A stretch of 7,276 bases of DNA from Flavobacteriaceae bacterium (lineage in GTDB: Bacteria; Bacteroidota; Bacteroidia; Flavobacteriales; Flavobacteriaceae), in contig DAOUPU010000125.1 in NCBI GenBank assembly GCA_030625995.1, forward strand, positions 1 to 7,276. The letters run 5' to 3'. Under the pieces are notes generated by a model, which was not told where the DNA came from, made no database searches, and saw nothing but the letters and a program-made list of their open reading frames with translations. This document shows, one piece after another, positions 1 to 6,514 of the stretch (positions within the stretch are counted from its first letter, which is position 1; each line of letters begins with the position of its first letter). A program made the position numbers and the translations under genes.

Positions 1-239
1 CAGGCTGTAATAGGGTTGGGGCCTGGAATTCTTACTATTGGTGAATTTCCCATTGCAGAATAAACCTGACATAACACTGTTAATTCTGTTCGATACAAGG
101 GAATATGTTCCGTATCTAGAAATACAAAGTCCAGTCCTGAATTTTTTACTACCTTCGACCAAATTGGAGAAGTAGAAACAATACATGTTCCATATATATT
201 CTCACCGTTTTTTAGTTTTTCTAAAAGATTTTTAGCCAT
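1..239 (-). CDS. HpcH/HpaI-type class II aldolase, N-terminal part (cut by window edge)
   Basis: The first 79 codons of an aldolase run from an ATG at 239 off the left edge. Families of this type are about 250 residues long, so roughly two thirds is missing. The stretch GLDFVFLDTEH (35-45) is the hallmark of the HpcH/HpaI aldolase family, and IVRIPGPNP (68-76) is its next conserved strand. His45 and Arg70 fall at the positions I recall for the catalytic base and pyruvate-binding arginine of E. coli HpaI. Such enzymes are cytosolic and metal-dependent. They reversibly split 2-keto-3-deoxy sugar acids or related hydroxy-keto acids into pyruvate plus an aldehyde. No signal peptide is visible. 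The start is the only ATG upstream of the conserved block, and an AT-rich leader without a Shine-Dalgarno sequence precedes it. A 185-base repeat-containing spacer separates it from the upstream dehydrogenase gene, so membership in the same operon is uncertain. The exact substrate (glucarate-, rhamnonate- or homoprotocatechuate-type) cannot be read from this fragment. Confidence 0.88.
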   Translation of the reverse strand, partial: MAKNLLEKLKNGENIYGTCIVSTSPIWSKVVKNSGLDFVFLDTEHIPLYRTELTVLCQVYSAMGNSPIVRIPGPNPITA

Positions 240-300
240 ATTTATTTGTGTTTAATTGAGTTCTATTGATAATTTATAACTTCCTCTAGCGATTGCTTAA

Positions 301-339
301 CCGCAAGGGTCGCAAGGGTTTATGCAAGGCGCGCAAAGG
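301..339. repeat. GCAAGG-type short intergenic repeat (four units)
   Basis: The hexamer GCAAGG or GCAAAG occurs four times at 303, 312, 324 and 333, with spacings of 9, 12 and 9 bases, framed on the left by TTAACC (297-302). Read on the minus strand, the block is a string of CTTTGCG/CCTTGCG words ending in GCGGTTAA. From memory, similar 'CTTTGCG' strings recur between genes in many Bacteroidota and some cyanobacterial genomes. That link is recalled, not searched. The block is clearly more GC-rich than its surroundings. No function is evident. It has no useful self-complementarity beyond a GCGCGC core, so I do not call it a terminator. Confidence 0.7.
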
Positions 340-342
340 ATG

Positions 343-412
343 TCGTTCCATCGTTCTATCGTTCCATCGTCCATTAGTTCTGTCATTCCATCGTTTTGTC
401 ATTCATCACTCA
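343..412. repeat. Degenerate 8-base tandem repeat (TCGTTCCA)
   Basis: About eight imperfect copies of TCGTTCCA lie head to tail. Clear copies are at 343, 351 and 359, a shortened one at 367, and drifting ones at 383, 391, 399 and 406. On the minus strand, the sense of the flanking genes, the unit reads TGGAACGA. Copies decay toward the stop codon of the dehydrogenase gene, as expected of a microsatellite-like array accumulating substitutions. It directly abuts the GCAAGG repeat, so the two together fill over half of the spacer. Role unknown. Confidence 0.75.
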
Positions 413-424
413 ATCACAATTTAT

Positions 425-1390
425 TTATGGATTCACAACATTCACAGCATTCCCCTGTAGGAACAATTCTAAATTCACAACTGCTGTATTCATTAATCTC
501 ACTCTTGATTCTTTAGGAGCCCAGGCGATATGTGGTGTAATAATGCAGTTCTTAGCTTTTAATAATACATTTTCTTTATCGATAGGTTCATTCGAAACCA
601 CATCAACTGCCGCGCCGGCAACTTTGCCGCTATTCAAAGCTTCTTTTAGATCTTTTTCCACAACCAGGGGCCCTCTTGCTGTATTGATGATCATAACGCC
701 ATCTTTCATTTTTGAAATATTATTCTCGTTGATAATTCCTTCTGTTTTTTCTGTCAAAGGACAATGCAAGCTAATGACATCTGATGCTTTTAAAAGTTCA
801 TCAAGAGTCGTATATTTACAAGTATCGGTTTCTAATTCAGGTCTTTTGCGACTACCGGATGTCAAAATATCCATTCCAAATGCCTGCGCTAATTTGGCAG
901 TTGCCCGACCAATTCGCCCAAATCCTATGATTCCCAATGTCTTCCCTTCCAATTCAATTAAAGGGAAATTCCAAAAACAAAAATCTTTACTTTTTGTCCA
1001 TTCTCCTTTTTTTACTGCTAAACTATGGTCTCCTACATGATGACACATTTCCAGGAGCAGGGCAAGGGTCATTTGTGCAACTGCCGTTGTGCTGTAACCC
1101 GGTACATTGGTTACCACCATACCTAATTCCCTCGCTGTATGCACATCAACTATATTAAATCCTGTAGCCATTACACCAATATATTTTACTGAGGGGACCT
1201 TTTGCAATACCTCTTTAGGAAGTGGTGTTTTATTAGTGAATATTATCTCTGCATCATCTATGGCTTCAATAATCATCTCAGTATCATATTCAGTTCTGTC
1301 ATAAACAGTTAGATCACCTAAGGCTTCTAATCCTGCCCAGCTCAGATCTCCGGGGTTTAACGTGTATCCGTCAAGAATAATAATTTTCAT
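425..1390 (-). CDS. D-2-hydroxyacid dehydrogenase (glycerate dehydrogenase/hydroxypyruvate reductase type)
   Basis: This 321-residue protein has the normal length of the D-isomer-specific 2-hydroxyacid dehydrogenase family. It interconverts a 2-keto acid and the D-2-hydroxy acid with a nicotinamide cofactor in the cytosol, and no signal peptide is present. The substrate domain spans about 1-100 and the C-terminal end. The Rossmann domain spans about 101-290, with GFGRIG at 156-161. The catalytic set is complete: Arg239 in INTARG, Glu268 in VSNEP and His287 in PHIAWAPKE. The His-x-x-Trp form is typical of glycerate dehydrogenase/hydroxypyruvate reductase members rather than of lactate or formate dehydrogenases. 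After strand two of the Rossmann fold the usual acidic residue is replaced by Gly179-Ser-Arg-Lys-Arg, which suggests NADPH preference (inference). It starts 5 bases after the upstream oxidoreductase gene, so the two are almost certainly cotranscribed. Likely substrates are hydroxypyruvate, glyoxylate or a related sugar-acid fragment. Confidence 0.93.
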   Translation of the reverse strand: MKIIILDGYTLNPGDLSWAGLEALGDLTVYDRTEYDTEMIIEAIDDAEIIFTNKTPLPKEVLQKVPSVKYIGVMATGFNIVDVHTARELGMVVTNVPGYSTTAVAQMTLALLLEMCHHVGDHSLAVKKGEWTKSKDFCFWNFPLIELEGKTLGIIGFGRIGRATAKLAQAFGMDILTSGSRKRPELETDTCKYTTLDELLKASDVISLHCPLTEKTEGIINENNISKMKDGVMIINTARGPLVVEKDLKEALNSGKVAGAAVDVVSNEPIDKENVLLKAKNCIITPHIAWAPKESRVRLMNTAVVNLELFLQGNAVNVVNP

Positions 1391-1395
1391 TTTTT

Positions 1396-2631
1396 TTAAT
1401 CAAATTGTGGTATTGTTAATTGTTCTCCACCTCTTAAGGCAGATTCATGGGCAATAATTCCAGGAACAGTATAAGCCAGTGCTTCATAAATATCAACCGT
1501 CGGTTTTCTGCTATCGTTACAAGCAGTAACAAATTCATGAGTTATAAAAGTATGCGAACCATGATGACCACTATCGTGTCGTAGAGGTTTCGGTAACATA
1601 TCTGTTGCCCACCATTTTGGTTGTTTGTAATGCTCTTTTCTTCCTTTATTTCTGGTAAAACCGGCATCATCTTTTCCTAATTGCTCCGTACCATGAATTA
1701 TTATAGGACCAAGTCCCAGAGGATTGGCGGAGTAAAAACTCATTTGGTCCCCAATCCAATCGGCTCTTTCACATCCTAAATGAGCACCCTTCCACCACAC
1801 ATTTACCCGAAAGGAATTCCCTTCATCTGTTGTGAACATTGCCGACTCATTCCAAAAAGGATTGTTATATGCGTTATCCTTGAGTATAGGGTCATTGTCT
1901 CCCCACCCGTTACAGGTTACCTTGAGCAATCGTTCTCCCGTTACACTAATTAAATGTGCTGTACAATGTGTTGGATAGTGCATGGGAGCAACACCATAAC
2001 GCCAGGTACGTTTACCATTTTCAAAATAGATGCTCTCCAATCCGGGATGCTGATATTCTGATTCACAGTAATAAAGATTTCCAAATCTTCCCTCTTGATA
2101 AAATTTTCTGGCGGATATTGTTGCTTGTTGATAATAACTTGTTTCTGCCATCATATAGGTTAAGCCTGATGTTTTTACAGCTTCAAACAAAATATCTGCT
2201 TCTTCCATAGATCCCCAAATAGCAGGAACAGCACATAGAACATGCTTACCATGTTTAAGACATTCCAACACATGCTTTACATGGTTAGGTCCTTCGGTAA
2301 ACACTCCAACGGCATCTACATTTTTATCTTTAACCAATAACTCCAAAGACTCATATGATTTGGTACAATTATATACGTTCATTAAATTTTTACGTCGTTC
2401 CGGTCGTAGATCACTAACTGCTTCAACAATACAATCAGGGTGCTCATGAAACTGAAATTGTGTTCCAAATCTACCACCGACAATTCCAATTCTGAGTTTT
2501 TTAGTACTTGAAGAAAATCCAAAAACAGTATTGGGGGTAAGCGAAATACCAAGAGCGGCAATACTCCCTTGTTTTACAAAATCCCGTCGTGAACTTTTTG
2601 TAAGACTTTTCTTAATTGGCAAGTTTTTCAT
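1396..2631 (-). CDS. Tat-exported Gfo/Idh/MocA-fold protein (oxidoreductase or NAD-dependent glycosidase)
   Basis: This 411-residue protein opens with a twin-arginine signal, SSRRDFVK (13-20), followed by a mildly hydrophobic stretch to about residue 38. It should therefore be exported folded with its cofactor. The Rossmann domain follows from about 45, with nucleotide loop GIVGGRFG (49-56) and the family block GKHVLCAVPA (128-137). In most family members that block reads EKP, and the lysine takes part in dehydrogenase catalysis. Here it is Ala134-Val135-Pro136. The second domain (about 165-350) carries Tyr219-Pro-Thr-His222. I recall a Tyr-x-x-His pair of this kind as important in the GH109 alpha-N-acetylgalactosaminidases, which share this fold, Tat export and a tightly bound NAD. 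A glycosidase or sugar-modifying role is thus as likely as plain oxidation. A histidine-rich loop, RHDSGHHGSH, lies at 351-360. The gene sits 26 bases after the propeller gene and 5 bases before the dehydrogenase gene. Fold and export are secure; the reaction is not. Confidence 0.88.
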   Translation of the reverse strand: MKNLPIKKSLTKSSRRDFVKQGSIAALGISLTPNTVFGFSSSTKKLRIGIVGGRFGTQFQFHEHPDCIVEAVSDLRPERRKNLMNVYNCTKSYESLELLVKDKNVDAVGVFTEGPNHVKHVLECLKHGKHVLCAVPAIWGSMEEADILFEAVKTSGLTYMMAETSYYQQATISARKFYQEGRFGNLYYCESEYQHPGLESIYFENGKRTWRYGVAPMHYPTHCTAHLISVTGERLLKVTCNGWGDNDPILKDNAYNNPFWNESAMFTTDEGNSFRVNVWWKGAHLGCERADWIGDQMSFYSANPLGLGPIIIHGTEQLGKDDAGFTRNKGRKEHYKQPKWWATDMLPKPLRHDSGHHGSHTFITHEFVTACNDSRKPTVDIYEALAYTVPGIIAHESALRGGEQLTIPQFD

Positions 2632-2657
2632 ATTGTATCTATTCTCTTTTGAGTAGT

Positions 2658-4166
2658 TTATTTAAATCTAATACTGTACAGATCTGCATCTTTCATTACG
2701 AATCGAAGTGTAACCGTTTTATTATTTAATTTTTTTAAATTCGGATTTCCATTCCAGGTCACTACCTTTTCTATTTCATTACCGATGATCTCAGTTGAAT
2801 TTTCCAGTTCGAATCCCTCAATTTTATTTCCATTTAAATCTAATAATTCAACTTTTATAGCACCAGCAGCAGAAGTTGAAAAGTTGATGAACAATTTATT
2901 GCCTGTAAAACGAATTGGTTTTGTAATCATTTCTCCTCCTTGGTATGGGGCATTTACCGAAGTAAAACCATCAATTCGCAATGCGTACCGGTGTAAGTGT
3001 GCCGATGGTTGTGCATAATCCTGATTGACATATACAGACATTTCCGTAGGGCCCGTTTGAACTATATTCAATGCCGGATAGTTGGAACGAGAAACCCAAT
3101 TTTGTAATCCTATTCCGGGTCGAATAAAACTCTCCATAAAAGTACGATCATATTGATTTCCACCTCGGGTAGTCATGAATATTGCATCAGAACAGTCTTT
3201 AAAGTATTTTGGATTTACATTCAATTTTTTGGCCTCCTCTTCAGAAATAACTTGGCGTTTGGGCATAAATCTTGCAGCCACAGAAATATAAATATGTGGA
3301 GCACGAAAATAAGGGGAAGTTTGATTTGTATATAACTGTTCTAATTTAGTGTCTCCAAATTTCATTTCGACCGGATCTGACCAGTGAATAAAGTCTTTTG
3401 AAGTGGCTCGACTGACTGATCTATAACCATTATAATCTTCCTTTGTCCAGGTTCTAAAGTAACAGACATAGATTTGTTCTTCTTCCGACCAAAAAGAAAC
3501 ATTTTGTGAATCAAATACACTTTCACCGGCCTTGAATACGGGTTTTTTTAAGAGGTTCCACTGAATACCATCTTCAGATACATAAGCAATTAAACCACTT
3601 TTTGCAGTTCCGCCAAGGGCTTTGTATTTATGTTTTCGATCTATCCCTATGCGCGTATCCAAAAAAGGACTAAAATTATGAGTAACCGGGGCAACATCAG
3701 AGAGTATAACATTATTATTTAAAGTCCCATTTACCTCATGAATTTTTAAATTTGGCTTCACCCAATGAATGCCATCTTTTGATTCCGCATAACAAGTATG
3801 TTCATCTGGTCTTCCATCCTTTCCTGCCGTGGGTAATCCTCTGTAGTACAACCTAAATAATTCTCCGTCTTTTATCACAGTACTATATCCACTAAACGGA
3901 CCTTCCCATGGTTCGTCAAATTTAAATACGGATCCTTTATCAATTGGGTTATGGAGTTTTAGTGAAACATCATTTAACGAATCTATCAAATAATGATCTG
4001 TAAATAACTCTAATCGGGATCCAATATCTATCGCTTCAGGATTATTTATAGTATCATTAATCAAGTCAGCACTAATTAGTTTTTCAGTAGAGTTATTGCG
4101 AACAGTATAACTTAATAAAAGGAGCGACACAGTAATTATTAAACCTAATTTTTTCATCTTTTTCAT
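2658..4166 (-). CDS. Secreted beta-propeller glycosidase-like protein (GH32/GH43-type fold)
   Basis: This 502-residue protein starts at the ATG at 4166. A longer reading from 4190 adds MDQERGLI and overlaps the upstream gene by 22 bases. I prefer 4166 because it puts MKKMKK directly before the hydrophobic core LGLIITVSLLLLSY (7-20) and places AAAGGGG about 8 bases upstream. No lipobox cysteine is seen, so it is a cleaved or anchored secretory protein. The body (about 50-400) shows propeller strands with repeated S-x-D-x-x-x-W turns at 129-135, 197-203 and 256-262, as in five-bladed glycosidases such as GH32 and GH43. Polar positions FDSQN (218-222) and SDAIF (326-330) are candidate active-site blades, unproven. 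A beta-sandwich tail occupies about 411-502. Similar proteins are, from memory, common in Planctomycetes and Bacteroidota and mostly unassigned. It lies 2 bases after the BNR protein gene, so translational coupling is likely. Substrate unknown. Confidence 0.8.
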   Translation of the reverse strand: MKKMKKLGLIITVSLLLLSYTVRNNSTEKLISADLINDTINNPEAIDIGSRLELFTDHYLIDSLNDVSLKLHNPIDKGSVFKFDEPWEGPFSGYSTVIKDGELFRLYYRGLPTAGKDGRPDEHTCYAESKDGIHWVKPNLKIHEVNGTLNNNVILSDVAPVTHNFSPFLDTRIGIDRKHKYKALGGTAKSGLIAYVSEDGIQWNLLKKPVFKAGESVFDSQNVSFWSEEEQIYVCYFRTWTKEDYNGYRSVSRATSKDFIHWSDPVEMKFGDTKLEQLYTNQTSPYFRAPHIYISVAARFMPKRQVISEEEAKKLNVNPKYFKDCSDAIFMTTRGGNQYDRTFMESFIRPGIGLQNWVSRSNYPALNIVQTGPTEMSVYVNQDYAQPSAHLHRYALRIDGFTSVNAPYQGGEMITKPIRFTGNKLFINFSTSAAGAIKVELLDLNGNKIEGFELENSTEIIGNEIEKVVTWNGNPNLKKLNNKTVTLRFVMKDADLYSIRFK

Positions 4167-4168
4167 AA

Positions 4169-5488
4169 TTAATCCCCTTTCTTGATCCATTCTTCCGTAA
4201 ATCGGATATACTTAATTGTATCATCATCATAAGGTAAAGTATTGTATTTATGACAACTGTAAATAACGTGTATCATTCCATCTTTCCCTTGAATTATTGA
4301 AGGATAGGAGTATTTATTTCTCTTCTTGACCTCCTCATTAAGATCAAGCTCAATATGACGTAAGTATTTCCAAGTCTTTCCTTCATCTTCAGAAAGGGAA
4401 ACTGCCAGTGTATACCTTCCATCTTCCGTATCGTTATATGCAATTACCCAATTCCCGTTAGCCAGTGTAACAATATCAGAACCCGAGCCTTCATTAACAA
4501 GGTCAGAATCGGTTACCAAACTCCACGTCAACCCACTGTCTTTAGATTCACTTATCATATGTCGTTTTGGTGGTGGCCCGTTATCACGCATATATGCTAC
4601 AATGGTTCTATCTTTTTTAATTGCCATGGTAGGTTGAATATTTCCGAGGCCCACCATTGGATTACTGAATTGCCAAGTCTTACCAAAGTCATCGGTTATT
4701 GCCATTATTGAAAAGCCAAACCCATCGGAGTAATATGGAATTATGATTCTGTCACCAACAAAAATTGGTTTGTTCTTTGTCTGCCATCCCATCCTTCTGA
4801 AATATGGATAACCAAGTTCAGCACGTTCTTTAGATCCATCTTCCAAAGATATTTGACCACTCTTCATCATATTTTCCCCTCTGGAATTTGCTACCATTTC
4901 CTCAGCATATCCATCATAAATTTTTAATTGTTCTTCGTCAGTGCCCAACCTTTTTAGAGCTTCTCGTTGCTCTTCAATTTGTTCCACAACCGATCTCACA
5001 AATTTATCATTGGGCTGAATGCCTCTTTCCGTTTTATCGCCCGGTTTAAAATGAATTACACCTTGCCAGTCCCATTCCGGAGGGCCGTTCTTTTGCGTAT
5101 AATTTGTACTGATGCGGTATTTTGGCAATGAGGTTGACCATTGATTTGCAATTACGGTATACCAAACCAACCAAAGTGTTTTTTGCTGATCTATAAAAAG
5201 GACAGGATTAATATCCGGAAAATCGGGAATATCAGCCATTACAAATGGTTCACTCCATTTTTCTTCACCTTTTAAAAGTCGAGATCCGAGTATTTTAACA
5301 TCATCTGCCCAACGCTCTCCATATCCCTGGAACCAAGCTGCTAACATATCTCCGTTGGCAAGTTCAACGATAGTCGCTCCATGAGCGTGTTCTACCTGAG
5401 ACGGGAAAATCTCTACTTGTGTAAATTTCTGTTGCGCACTACAAGTAGCTGAAATAATTATTACAAGGAAAAGGTATAGATTCTTCAT
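4169..5488 (-). CDS. Secreted BNR/Asp-box sialidase-like protein
   Basis: This 439-residue protein has a signal peptide (MKNLYLFLVIIISATCSA) with probable cleavage before Gln19. Cys16 is not in a good lipobox. Three Asp-box turns, TDDFGKTW (265-272), SKDSGLTW (315-322) and SEDEGKTW (366-373), mark a sialidase-type six-bladed propeller. The first strand, HGATIVELANGDMLAAWF (36-53), matches the BNR_2-type family and stands where classical sialidases have F/Y-R-I-P, so the first arginine of the sialate-binding triad is absent. Arg301 in AYMRDNG is a conserved-looking polar position later in the fold. Residues about 150-235 form a charged, helix-prone insertion (DKFVRSVVEQIEEQREALKRL and onward) unlike propeller strands. 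The protein is probably a periplasmic or extracellular glycan-active enzyme, but calling it a sialidase would go beyond the sequence. It lies 6 bases downstream of the EEP gene and 2 bases upstream of the second propeller gene. Confidence 0.86.
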   Translation of the reverse strand: MKNLYLFLVIIISATCSAQQKFTQVEIFPSQVEHAHGATIVELANGDMLAAWFQGYGERWADDVKILGSRLLKGEEKWSEPFVMADIPDFPDINPVLFIDQQKTLWLVWYTVIANQWSTSLPKYRISTNYTQKNGPPEWDWQGVIHFKPGDKTERGIQPNDKFVRSVVEQIEEQREALKRLGTDEEQLKIYDGYAEEMVANSRGENMMKSGQISLEDGSKERAELGYPYFRRMGWQTKNKPIFVGDRIIIPYYSDGFGFSIMAITDDFGKTWQFSNPMVGLGNIQPTMAIKKDRTIVAYMRDNGPPPKRHMISESKDSGLTWSLVTDSDLVNEGSGSDIVTLANGNWVIAYNDTEDGRYTLAVSLSEDEGKTWKYLRHIELDLNEEVKKRNKYSYPSIIQGKDGMIHVIYSCHKYNTLPYDDDTIKYIRFTEEWIKKGD

Positions 5489-5494
5489 ATTGAT

Positions 5495-6343
5495 TTAATT
5501 TTTTACCGATGCCTCAATAAAAACAGGAAAATGGTCCGATGGATATTTTACATCATTTACATCCGCCAATACGGCGTATTTTAAAATCTCAATATTGTTT
5601 TTGCTGGTAAAAATATAATCAATTCTTTTATTGATATTTTTACATGCATTGAATCCATTGAAAGTACCTATTGGTCCATATGGAGGCAGTTGACTAATTG
5701 TCCTAGAATCGTTTAGCTGCTTCTCTAAAAATTGAATAGGGGTCTCTTCCGGCTGTAAATTAAAATCTCCCATCAAAAAAACAGGGTTTTTCTCTTTATT
5801 GATAGCTTCAATTTTTTGAATGATCAACTCGGCAGATCTTTTACGTGCTTCCACTCCGCGATGATCAAAATGCGTATTGAATACCCAGAACTTTTTACCT
5901 GATTTTTTATCCTTTAACTGTATATAGGTACAAATTCGGTTGAGCGAGGCATCCCATCCTCTCGAAGGTATATCAGGAGTTTCTGAAAGCCAAAAAGTTC
6001 CGCTCTTTAGTTCCTTGTATTTATCAGTGTTATAAAAAACAGCAGAAAATTCTCCGGCTTCATTCTCTTTAACGTCTCCTCTTCCTATGCCTACGTAGTT
6101 ATATGTTTTTAAATTTTCATCCAAATACAAAACCTGATGTTCTAAACCTTCCTGAGTTCCAATTATGTCAGGTGCGTAGAAAAGTATTTGATTTACAAAT
6201 GTTTCTTTTCTATTCGGCCAGGCATTTTCACCGTCTTTGGGATTATCATATCGCATATTGTAAGTCATTAATTCAATTTTCTGACCATAAGAGAACATTG
6301 CCATTAAGAATATAGGCGCCATAAAGAGTGTTAATTTGTTCAT
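5495..6343 (-). CDS. Secreted endonuclease/exonuclease/phosphatase family protein
   Basis: This 282-residue protein has a cleavable signal peptide (1-20, MNKLTLFMAPIFLMAMFSYG) before Gln21. The rest is one complete EEP (DNase I-like) domain of normal length. Its metal and catalytic motifs are all present: Asn29 in TYNMRYDN, Glu65 in GTQEG, His158 in NTHFDHRG, Asp193 and Asn195 in MGDFN, Asp242 in RIDYIF, and Asp270-His271 in SDHFPV. These enzymes hydrolyse phosphodiesters or phosphomonoesters with Mg2+. Members include DNases, sphingomyelinases and inositol phosphatases. The compact TYNMRYDN/RIDYIF form is common in secreted Bacteroidota proteins found among glycan-degradation genes. It appears to be the first gene of the tight five-gene operon, preceded by a 171-base spacer with candidate control sites. 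The target (DNA, phospholipid head group or phosphorylated glycan) cannot be read from the motifs. Confidence 0.92.
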   Translation of the reverse strand: MNKLTLFMAPIFLMAMFSYGQKIELMTYNMRYDNPKDGENAWPNRKETFVNQILFYAPDIIGTQEGLEHQVLYLDENLKTYNYVGIGRGDVKENEAGEFSAVFYNTDKYKELKSGTFWLSETPDIPSRGWDASLNRICTYIQLKDKKSGKKFWVFNTHFDHRGVEARKRSAELIIQKIEAINKEKNPVFLMGDFNLQPEETPIQFLEKQLNDSRTISQLPPYGPIGTFNGFNACKNINKRIDYIFTSKNNIEILKYAVLADVNDVKYPSDHFPVFIEASVKN

Positions 6344-6382
6344 ATGTTTATTATTTTATTTAGCAGATATATAATTTGTTAG

Positions 6383-6405
6383 TTTTGTCATAATTTTTGA
6401 CGAAA
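6383..6405. promoter_or_regulatory. Dyad upstream of the EEP gene, possible operator
   Basis: TTTTGTCA (6383-6390) and TGACGAAA (6398-6405) form an inverted repeat with one mismatch and a 7-base AT-rich centre, about 40 bases upstream of the ATG at 6343. Just downstream on the minus strand, TATATCTG (6371-6364) is one mismatch from the Bacteroidota -7 consensus TAnnTTTG, so the dyad would cover the -33 region. That geometry suits a regulator binding site. The regulator is not in the window, and the promoter reading is weak. Confidence 0.35.
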
Positions 6406-6460
6406 ATGAATAAATTCCTCCAAAACACTTATAAATGTCAGTGGTTGAATTTTCATTATG

Positions 6461-6490
6461 TTTATCAAAATTACTATTAACGTTGATAAA
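6461..6490. repeat. Perfect 8-base inverted repeat in the spacer
   Basis: TTTATCAA (6461-6468) is mirrored by TTGATAAA (6483-6490) across 14 bases. The arms are AT-rich and no T-tract follows on the minus strand, so it is a poor intrinsic terminator. It overlaps the candidate -7 box at 6466-6473 and could be an operator, or chance in AT-rich DNA. Confidence 0.35.
6466..6473 (-). promoter_or_regulatory. Candidate Bacteroidota promoter -7 box
   Basis: On the minus strand these bases read TAATTTTG, an exact match to TAnnTTTG, the -7 element of the Bacteroidota primary sigma factor. It lies about 120 bases upstream of the EEP start at 6343, in the only long gap before the operon. A TTTG-like -33 element at the expected distance is not clear (only TTCG), so this is a weak call based on one half-site. 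Confidence 0.3.
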
Positions 6491-6514
6491 TTCTTCGAAT
6501 AGTCATCTCGTTTG

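Noticed and set aside
297..412. CRISPR array
   Set aside because: The units are 8 to 12 bases with no spacers of constant length, and no cas genes are present.
322..516. Plus-strand open frame of 64 codons over the repeat region
   Set aside because: Its first part is a translation of the TCGTTCCA array (Ser/Val/Ile/Pro-rich repeats) and the rest is antisense to the dehydrogenase.
396..1040. Plus-strand open frame of 214 codons
   Set aside because: It lies almost entirely antisense to the dehydrogenase gene, whose motifs are complete. Its translation is low-complexity and resembles no family.
4167..4190. Start of the GH32/GH43-type propeller gene at 4190
   Set aside because: It would overlap the upstream gene and put charged residues ahead of the signal peptide. 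The ATG at 4166 has better spacing and a purine-rich AAAGGGG upstream.
6461..6490. Intrinsic terminator of the upstream EEP gene
   Set aside because: The stem is 8 AT-rich pairs with a 14-base loop, and no U-run follows on the transcribed strand.
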